NCBI GenBank assembly: GCA_963794615.1
Contig: CAWCEP010000012.1
Span: 1 to 64,000, forward strand
Direction of reading: 5' to 3'
DNA: 64,000 bases
Source of the DNA: Chersky-840 sp963794615
GTDB lineage: Bacteria; Actinomycetota; Acidimicrobiia; Acidimicrobiales; UBA8190
Shown here: positions 58,422 through 64,000 of the stretch, piece after piece
How positions within the stretch are numbered: the first letter of the stretch is position 1
Layout of the letters: each line of letters starts with the position of its first letter
Position numbers and translations under genes: made by a program
Notes under the pieces: generated by a model
Told to the model about the DNA's origin: nothing
Databases searched by the model: none
Seen by the model: the letters and a program-made list of their open reading frames with translations, nothing else

Positions 58422-58628
58422 ATGCGAGACAACGTCGACGTATGGCCGCAACCGCTGTGGACGAGACCCACGCCCCGCGAGGAATGGACACTCCCTGCAC
58501 GTCCGGCGTGGCCGGTCGGGGCGATCGTCAGCCTCGGTCTGCTCGCCGCCTTCATCGGGTTCGTCCTGATCCTGGCCCTGGTCGTCGCACCCTCGGCGGG
58601 TGCGGCCGGTGGCTGTGGTGGAGGCTGA
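58422..58628 (+). CDS. small single-TM protein
   Basis: A 68-residue protein: polar N-terminus MRDNVDVWPQPLWTRPTPREEW, one membrane segment (about 33-55: AIVSLGLLAAFIGFVLILALVV) and a Gly/Cys tail GAAGGCGGG. It is the first gene of the operon that contains the PadR regulator and overlaps the next gene by 29 bases. ATG 58422 is preferred over a GTG nine bases earlier because of the promoter position. Function unknown. Confidence 0.5.
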   Translation: MRDNVDVWPQPLWTRPTPREEWTLPARPAWPVGAIVSLGLLAAFIGFVLILALVVAPSAGAAGGCGGG

Positions 58629-59664
58629 CCGAGCCACCTCCCGAGCCCCCCGCCTGTGGCTGTGGGGAACCGTCGTCCTGAGCGCCGGGGCGTTCGTATC
58701 CGCCATCGCCATGGCACCGCCGGCGTCGGCCCGGCCCGCGGCCGCGTTGACATGGCTGCTCTTCCTCGGCTCCTCGGTGCACGTGGCCTCGACGGGATGG
58801 CTCTTGACGCTGCCCGAGGTGCGGGCCCACACCGCCCGTCGGGCGCTGCGCTATCGGTGGGTGCCGATCGGCCTCGTCCTCGGTGCCGCGGCGGGCGCGG
58901 CCGCGCTGTCTCCCTCGACCCTGACATGGTTCCTCCTCCCCTATTTCGGTTGGCAGTTCTTTCACTTCCAGAAGCAGAACCTGGGCGTGGCCGCCCTGGC
59001 GGCGTCATCGCAACAGATCGCGCTCCTGCGGCGGACCGAGCGCCGGGCCCTCATGGTGACAGGAGACGCCGGCATCGCCGGACTCATGGCGCATCCCTCG
59101 CTGCTCCAGCTTTCGATCGGTCCCGGGATCGGCGTCGTATTCGACATCGCCGCGCTGGTCTTCACCGGTGCGGTGGCGGCGGGATGCACGGCGCTCGTGC
59201 GTCGCCCCGCCCGGGACCGGACCCCGGGCTTCACCATCGTCTACGTCGTGTCGCTGTTGTTCTCGCTCCCCATCTTCGTCTTTTCCTCTCCCTATGCGGC
59301 CGTCGGCGGGATGACGGTGGCCCACGGGCTGCAGTACCTCTTCCTGGTCAGCCTCGTGGCCGGCACCGGACGAGGCGCGGGGCGCGTGTCCCGGGCGTTG
59401 GCCTTCGGCAATGTCGCGCTCCTCGGTGGAGCCCTGCTCTCCACCGCGTCCCACCTCCACGGGTCGGCCCCGGTGGGCCGACTGGTCTTCGGCGCCTACC
59501 TCGGTGCGGTGATGGCGCACTTCGTGATCGATGCCGGCCTCTGGCGGATGCGTGACCCCTTCCCGCGGCGGTTCATGGCCCAGTACCTCCCGTTCCTGGT
59601 GTCGCCGGGACGCGACCCCGCGCTCGTTCCGGTCGCCGATGGATCGTCAACCGATATAGGATGA
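58600..59664 (+). CDS. polytopic membrane protein of unknown function
   Basis: A 354-residue protein with about eight or nine membrane segments from a GTG. Between segments lie YFGWQFFHFQKQNLGVAALAAS, HGLQYLFLVSLVAG and AHFVIDAGLWRMRDPFPRRFMAQYLPFLV. The spaced His residues in membrane-proximal positions recall metal- or heme-binding membrane enzymes, but I cannot name the family. Its stop overlaps the PadR ATG (ATGA at 59661-59664). The upstream small gene overlaps its start. Confidence 0.65.
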   Translation: MRPVAVVEADRATSRAPRLWLWGTVVLSAGAFVSAIAMAPPASARPAAALTWLLFLGSSVHVASTGWLLTLPEVRAHTARRALRYRWVPIGLVLGAAAGAAALSPSTLTWFLLPYFGWQFFHFQKQNLGVAALAASSQQIALLRRTERRALMVTGDAGIAGLMAHPSLLQLSIGPGIGVVFDIAALVFTGAVAAGCTALVRRPARDRTPGFTIVYVVSLLFSLPIFVFSSPYAAVGGMTVAHGLQYLFLVSLVAGTGRGAGRVSRALAFGNVALLGGALLSTASHLHGSAPVGRLVFGAYLGAVMAHFVIDAGLWRMRDPFPRRFMAQYLPFLVSPGRDPALVPVADGSSTDIG

Positions 59665-60032
59665 TCGCCATGGCCAGAGGGCGCGCCGCCAGCGACCCCG
59701 AGCGGTCCCGGACCGAGCCGCTCGGCACCTTCGGCCGCTACGCGGGACCGGCCACACTGATTCTTTCCAGCCTGGCCGAGGGCACCAAGCACGGCTACGC
59801 GTTGACCAAGGACATCGAGGCCTTCGCCGGGGTCCGCCTCGCCCCCGGCACCTTGTACGAGGCACTCAGCCGTCTCGAGAGCCAAGGACTGATCGAAGCG
59901 GTCGACAGTGACGACCGCCGTCGCCCCTACCGGTTGACGGCGATGGGAGCCGCCTCCCTGCGAACGCACCTCGACGCGCAGCGTCGCGTGGCCGACCTGG
60001 GGCTCCGACGGCTGGCCGGGAGCTGGGGCTGA
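59661..60032 (+). CDS. PadR-family transcriptional regulator
   Basis: A 123-residue PadR regulator: TLILSSLAEGTKHGYALTKDIEAFAGVRLAPGTLYEALSRLESQGLIEAVDSDDRRRPYRLTAMGAASLRTHLDAQRR. This is the PadR winged helix with G-Y-x-L and the LxxGTLYxxLxRLExxGLI recognition region. It is coupled to the genes before (ATGA overlap) and after (one-base gap). It probably regulates its own operon through CGATATA/TATATCG sites. A start three codons downstream is possible. Confidence 0.92.
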   Translation: MIAMARGRAASDPERSRTEPLGTFGRYAGPATLILSSLAEGTKHGYALTKDIEAFAGVRLAPGTLYEALSRLESQGLIEAVDSDDRRRPYRLTAMGAASLRTHLDAQRRVADLGLRRLAGSWG

Positions 60033-60033
60033 G

Positions 60034-61041
60034 GTGACGAAGGGCGCCGGCGAGACCCAGGTCCGTCGGCGTGCCACGAGCCTGCTGCGCTGGTATCCCC
60101 AACAATGGCGCGCTCGCTACGGCGACGAATTCACCGAGCTGCTCATGGCGGACCTCGTGGAACGACACCGGTCGTGGCGTCGCACGGTGGACGTGGCCCG
60201 GACCGGGACATCGGCGCGACTGTCGGTCATGGGCCTGGGGGGACGCACGCTCGAGCCGCCCGAGCAGTTCCGCGCCAGCATCGTGTCGGTCGGTTGCGCG
60301 GTGGCCGCCTTCCTCGCCTTTGGCGTCGCCATGTGGTCGCAGCTGACCGTCGGATGGCAGTGGGCGGCGCCCGACACCTCTGCCACCAGAGCGGCCGTGC
60401 TCGTCATGTCGGGAGTCATGGTCGTCTTCGTCCTCCTCGCCGTGCTCGCGGCGGTCCCCGTCGCGGCGCGCATCGTGATGCTGTTCGCCCGCCGCCAGAA
60501 CCGCGGCCTGGTGGGGCCGACGACGCTGTTTCTCGTCGGAGCCACGCTCCTCGTCATCGGGAGCCGGCACTTCGGCAACGGGTGGCCGGGAACGGGGGGC
60601 CATCGGTGGGCCGAGCAGGGTGTCGTGCCAGGCGGGGTCGCCGCCTTCTCGTGGGCATCGACCATCTCGATCTCGTCGTACTGGGCGCATCCGTGGGCGC
60701 TGCTGTCGTTCCCGGCCGCCGAGCTGTCCTGGATGGTGGTCAGTCCGCTCGCCATGGTCGGCCTCGTCGTCGGGGCGGCCAAGACGGTGCGGCGCCTCGA
60801 CCTGTCGGAGCGAACCCTGCGCTATGAGGCCCGGCTGGCGGGTGTGGCCGCGCTGGCCATGGTGGTCTTCCTCGGCGCCTGTTGTGGCTGGGTCGTCGAC
60901 GGTGGACCGGGCCCGAGGGACCTCTTCCATGCCGGTTCGATCGATGTCATCGGGCTCGTGGTGATGGGTGTCGCCCTCGCCGTGGTGCACCGCGCCGTGA
61001 CACGGGCCCGGCGCAGCGGCCTCGGTTCCCTTTCGCACTGA
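60034..61041 (+). CDS. membrane protein with YGDEF-type permease prefix
   Basis: A 335-residue protein from a GTG one base after the PadR stop. The N-terminus, RRRATSLLRWYPQQWRARYGDEFTELLMADLVE, is the short helical prefix often found in membrane proteins encoded next to PadR regulators. About seven membrane segments follow from residue 80. No catalytic motif. PadR plus a prefix-containing membrane protein plus the nearby FtsX-type permease suggests a membrane-stress or transport system controlled by PadR. Confidence 0.72.
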   Translation: MTKGAGETQVRRRATSLLRWYPQQWRARYGDEFTELLMADLVERHRSWRRTVDVARTGTSARLSVMGLGGRTLEPPEQFRASIVSVGCAVAAFLAFGVAMWSQLTVGWQWAAPDTSATRAAVLVMSGVMVVFVLLAVLAAVPVAARIVMLFARRQNRGLVGPTTLFLVGATLLVIGSRHFGNGWPGTGGHRWAEQGVVPGGVAAFSWASTISISSYWAHPWALLSFPAAELSWMVVSPLAMVGLVVGAAKTVRRLDLSERTLRYEARLAGVAALAMVVFLGACCGWVVDGGPGPRDLFHAGSIDVIGLVVMGVALAVVHRAVTRARRSGLGSLSH

Positions 61042-61282
61042 TCACCATCGAGGCGCGGTGCCGAGCCTCTCCTGAGCGGCACCGGCCCCGCCACCAGGGA
61101 GGCGGCGGTCCCGGCGACGTCGGAGTCCGGCGCGTCGAGGGGTGGAGGCACGAGGCCCGGACACGGGCTGCCCCCATTGGCGGCGCACCCCGACTGGGTC
61201 AGACTCCCGGAGACGGGGACCCTGGCGCGCCGTGGAGGTCGAGCGAGCACGTGGAGCCGAACATCGCGCCGGGAGGACGGGC

Positions 61283-63793
61283 ATGAGCCGGTCGACTCTT
61301 CGGGTCGCCTGGTATCGATTGCAGACCACCGTGGCGAGCCGGCGAGGCAGCTACCTGTCGATCGTCCTCCTCGTCGGCCTGGTGGGAGGGGTGGCCATGG
61401 GGGCCATCGCCGCCGGTCGGCGCACCCAGTCGTCGTTCCCGGCCTACCTGGCCAGCTCCAACCCGTCCGACTTCGGGGCCGTCACCGCCGTCCTGAATCC
61501 GCTCATCGGCTCCCAATTGGGGTACAACCCCGCCATCCTCCGCACCATCGCCCATCTGCCCCATGTCAAGAGGGCGGAGAGCGCATCGGGCGTCGACGTG
61601 GTCCCGGTGCAACGAGACGGTGCCCCCCTCGCCGTCCAAACGTTCCCGCCCGCCGCCGGCAACGGCTTGGGGAGCGACGACGGCTACGGCTTCGACCAAG
61701 ATCGGATGACGGTCATCTCGGGTCGTCTCCCCGATCCTCGGCGCGCCGACGAAGTGGCCGTCGAGACCGAGGTGGCCAGGGTCGCCCATCTCACCGTCGG
61801 ACAACACGTCCTCATGGGGGTCTACACCAACGCCCAGACCCAACTGCCCCAGTTCGGCACGGCCAAGGTGAAGCCGTACCGCATCGTCGATGTCACGGTC
61901 ACCGCGACGGTCGTGCTCCCCCACATGCTCGTCGAGGACGACGTCGACAACTCGGGGTCGTTGGCCTACTTCACCCCGGCCTTCACCCGACAATTCCTGG
62001 CGTGCTGCTCGAACTACACGCAGACCGGGGTCCAGGTATCGAACCCTCGGTACCTGGGTGCCGTGGACGACGAACTCCAAGGTGTCCTCCCCCCGAACTT
62101 TCCGACCCCCATCGTGGGGTCGACGGTGGCGGCCAAGGCAGAACGCGCCATCAAACCCGAATCGATCGCGCTGGGCGCCTTCGGGCTGATCGCCGCGCTC
62201 GCCGCCCTGCTCATCACCGCGCAGCTCCTGGGCCGTCAGTCGAGGCTGCTCGAAGAGGATCTCCGCACCCTCCAAGCCCTGGGAGCCGATCCGGCCATGA
62301 CCATGACCGACAGCCTCATCGGCATCGTCGGCGCCGTCGTGATCGGCGCACTGCTGGCTGTCGTGGTCGCGGTCGGGCTCTCACCGCTGGCTCCCATCGG
62401 GCCGGTGCGCGCCGTCGACCCCGCTCCCGGGATGTCGTTCGACTGGACGGTGCTCGGCCTCGGATTCGCCGTCCTCGTCCTGAGTCTGAGCATCACCGCC
62501 GTCGTGTTCAGCTCCCGGGCCATCCCCCGCGTGGGCCGACGGCACGGCCCCCATGCCAACCGGGTCACGTCGGGCGTCGCCGACGCGGCGGCGACGCTGG
62601 GCCTTCCCACGCCCGCCACCATCGGCGTGCGCTTCGCGCTCGAACCCGGGGCCGGGAGGAACCGGGTGCCGGTGCGATCGGCGATCCTGGGCGCCGCCCT
62701 GGCCGTGATCGTCGTCGTCACCACGGTCACGTTCTCGGCCAGTCTCAACGGGCTCGTGAACCGTCCCCGTCTCTACGGCTGGAATTGGGACTCGATCCTG
62801 GCCGCCGGAGGGGGGTCGGGGAACATCCCCGACCAACAGGCCGTGCGGCTCCTCGGCCGCGACCGCGATGTCCAGTCGTGGTCGGGTGCGTACGCCGACG
62901 ACGTGAGCGTCGACGGACAGGCCGTGCCCGTGCTCGGCGAGCGCCCCGGCACGGCCGTGCAACCACCGATCCTGTCCGGACGCGACCTCGGCGAAGCGAA
63001 CCAGATCGTGCTCGGGGCCATCACGCTGGCCCAACTCCACAAGCGCGTGGGCGCCACCGTCACCGAGCGCGCCGGGAGCGGGCCGGGCCACACCCTCCGG
63101 ATCGTCGGTGTCGCCACCATGCCCACGATCGGTGCCGGAGGCGGCCCCCATCTGGAGATGGGCACCGGCGCACTCCTCTCCTCCACCCTCATCCCCCCGG
63201 CCGCTCGGAACCCGTTCAACGATCCGATTCCCGGGCCGCAGGTCATCTTCGTCAACCTGCGTCCCGGGGTCGATCATCACGCCGCCATCGCCTCGTTGAA
63301 CCGCATCGCTACTCAACTGACCAACAACGCCAATTTCGGGGTCTTCACGGGCCCACCCCTGCGCCCCGCCGAGATCGTGAACTACCGCTCGCTGGGCACC
63401 ACACCGGCCGTCTTGGGATCGGCGCTGGCCGTCGGGGCGGTCGTGGCGCTGGGGCTCACGCTGGTGGCCTCGGTCCGGCGTCGACGGCGCGACGCGGCGT
63501 TGCTCAAGACGCTCGGGTTCACCCGGAGCCAACTGGCGTCGGTGGTCGCCTGGCAGTCGAGCGTGGCGGTGATCATCGGCACCGTCGTGGGGGTGCCACT
63601 GGGAATCGTGCTCGGTCGCTTCCTGTGGGGCTTGTTCGCCAACGAGATCCACGCCGTGCCTTCTCCGACCGTGCCCGTCACGTCCATCGTCCTCATCGCC
63701 GTCGGGGCGCTCGTCCTGGCCAACCTGGTGGCTGCGGTCCCCGGGCGCATCGCGGCCCGGACGCCGACAGCCCTGCTGCTGCGGACCGAGTGA
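61283..63793 (+). CDS. FtsX/MacB-type ABC transporter permease
   Basis: An 836-residue permease with two FtsX-like modules. An N-terminal membrane segment (YLSIVLLVGLVGGVAMGAIAAGRRTQSSF) is followed by a large extracytoplasmic domain (about 45-300), then membrane segments near 310-330, 360-385 and 405-430. A second cycle with an extracytoplasmic domain (about 500-710) ends in the FtsX core: SVRRRRRDAALLKTLGFTRSQLASVVAWQSSVAVIIGTVVGVPLGIVLGRFLWGLFA. GGGAGG precedes the ATG. No ATPase gene is seen in this window. Lipid, peptide or lipoprotein export is possible. Confidence 0.9.
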   Translation: MSRSTLRVAWYRLQTTVASRRGSYLSIVLLVGLVGGVAMGAIAAGRRTQSSFPAYLASSNPSDFGAVTAVLNPLIGSQLGYNPAILRTIAHLPHVKRAESASGVDVVPVQRDGAPLAVQTFPPAAGNGLGSDDGYGFDQDRMTVISGRLPDPRRADEVAVETEVARVAHLTVGQHVLMGVYTNAQTQLPQFGTAKVKPYRIVDVTVTATVVLPHMLVEDDVDNSGSLAYFTPAFTRQFLACCSNYTQTGVQVSNPRYLGAVDDELQGVLPPNFPTPIVGSTVAAKAERAIKPESIALGAFGLIAALAALLITAQLLGRQSRLLEEDLRTLQALGADPAMTMTDSLIGIVGAVVIGALLAVVVAVGLSPLAPIGPVRAVDPAPGMSFDWTVLGLGFAVLVLSLSITAVVFSSRAIPRVGRRHGPHANRVTSGVADAAATLGLPTPATIGVRFALEPGAGRNRVPVRSAILGAALAVIVVVTTVTFSASLNGLVNRPRLYGWNWDSILAAGGGSGNIPDQQAVRLLGRDRDVQSWSGAYADDVSVDGQAVPVLGERPGTAVQPPILSGRDLGEANQIVLGAITLAQLHKRVGATVTERAGSGPGHTLRIVGVATMPTIGAGGGPHLEMGTGALLSSTLIPPAARNPFNDPIPGPQVIFVNLRPGVDHHAAIASLNRIATQLTNNANFGVFTGPPLRPAEIVNYRSLGTTPAVLGSALAVGAVVALGLTLVASVRRRRRDAALLKTLGFTRSQLASVVAWQSSVAVIIGTVVGVPLGIVLGRFLWGLFANEIHAVPSPTVPVTSIVLIAVGALVLANLVAAVPGRIAARTPTALLLRTE

Positions 63794-63843
63794 GCGCGTG
63801 GCGACCGCTCGAGCCCTTCGCCGCGGCGGCGAGCCCGGGACCG

Positions 63844-64000
63844 TCACACGATGATCTCCATGCGGAGCCCACGTTCGTCGACCTCCCCGCCCAGCTGGAC
63901 ATGGGTCCGGGTCAGCCGGCGTCCGGCGCTCCACGCCACGGCGAACGCGTCGAGGACGTCGTCGGGGCTGGTCCCACCGAGACGCCGTCGGCTGTCGACG
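63844..64000 (-). CDS. DUF429-domain protein, C-terminal fragment
   Basis: The window ends inside this gene. The visible 51 residues read SRRRLGGTSPDDVLDAFAVAWSAGRRLTRTHVQLGGE, then DERGLRMEIIV before the stop. The H/P-DDVLDAxAVAWxAxR segment and the terminal RGLRMEI are the usual end of DUF429 proteins, which have a ribonuclease-H-like fold and unknown function. The start is outside the window. Confidence 0.65.
   Translation of the reverse strand, partial: VDSRRRLGGTSPDDVLDAFAVAWSAGRRLTRTHVQLGGEVDERGLRMEIIV

Noticed and set aside
1..64000. CRISPR arrays, restriction, toxin-antitoxin or phage modules
   Set aside because: No regular spacer repeats, Cas, methylase-nuclease, integrase or phage structural proteins were seen on either strand.

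Overview
The window is a GC-rich stretch with dense gene packing, many GTG starts and many 4-base ATGA/GTGA stop-start overlaps. F420-type LLM oxidoreductases, a MurT/GatD lipid II amidation enzyme, a KimA-type potassium permease, PadR/TetR/LysR regulators and acyl-CoA reductase/acyltransferase enzymes with HAD fusions together suggest an actinobacterium, possibly a member of the Acidimicrobiia. The taxon is an inference; no rRNA or marker gene is present to fix it.

Layout. 1-9.9 kb: two small membrane proteins, an LLM oxidoreductase, a methyltransferase, a lipoprotein, an orphan NarL-type response regulator, a PHS-family phosphate transporter behind a clear PHO box, an acyl-CoA thioesterase and a frameshifted membrane protein. 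10-15.4 kb: a secreted IPT/TIG protein, a glyoxalase-fold protein, a SHOCT-domain protein and a poorly coding zone with hairpins, a 21-bp direct repeat and an IS-end-like sequence, ending at a tRNA-Val(CAC) gene. 15.5-25.5 kb: one ten-gene minus-strand cobalamin operon (btuF-btuC-btuD-cobO-cbiZ-cobU-cobS-cbiB-cobC-cobTQ) behind a cobalamin riboswitch. It covers uptake, corrinoid adenosylation, salvage and nucleotide-loop assembly. CobT and CobQ are fused in one chain; cobU and cobS each carry a single-base frame break.

25.6-29.0 kb: an amidase, a two-domain VOC protein and a membrane protein. 29.0-36.0 kb: a TetR regulator, a 14-bp palindrome, and a tightly coupled operon of fatty-acyl reductase-HAD fusion, zinc alcohol dehydrogenase, LarA-like protein and PlsC-type acyltransferase. 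This is the best candidate for an undescribed lipid pathway. 36-44.5 kb: an alpha/beta-hydrolase-adenylate cyclase (frameshifted), an HD-domain protein, a fused MurT-GatD, a HAD-PlsC fusion, LysR, GNAT and YqgE proteins. 44.5-55.8 kb: a Tat-exported GH116-like glycosidase, an AllA-like protein, a cupin, a 2-hydroxyacid dehydrogenase, an RraA-like protein, a second LLM enzyme, a TauE permease, a KimA-like permease, an RDD protein and a GH26-like secreted hydrolase. 55.8-64 kb: a sugar isomerase/oxidoreductase pair, a PadR-containing membrane-protein operon, an FtsX-type permease and the end of a DUF429 gene.

Five genes (near 9.60, 20.30, 20.97, 35.58 and 36.69 kb) are interrupted by short indels while the protein sequence on both sides remains well conserved. 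Sequencing or assembly error is the simplest explanation, but real lesions cannot be excluded from this window alone.
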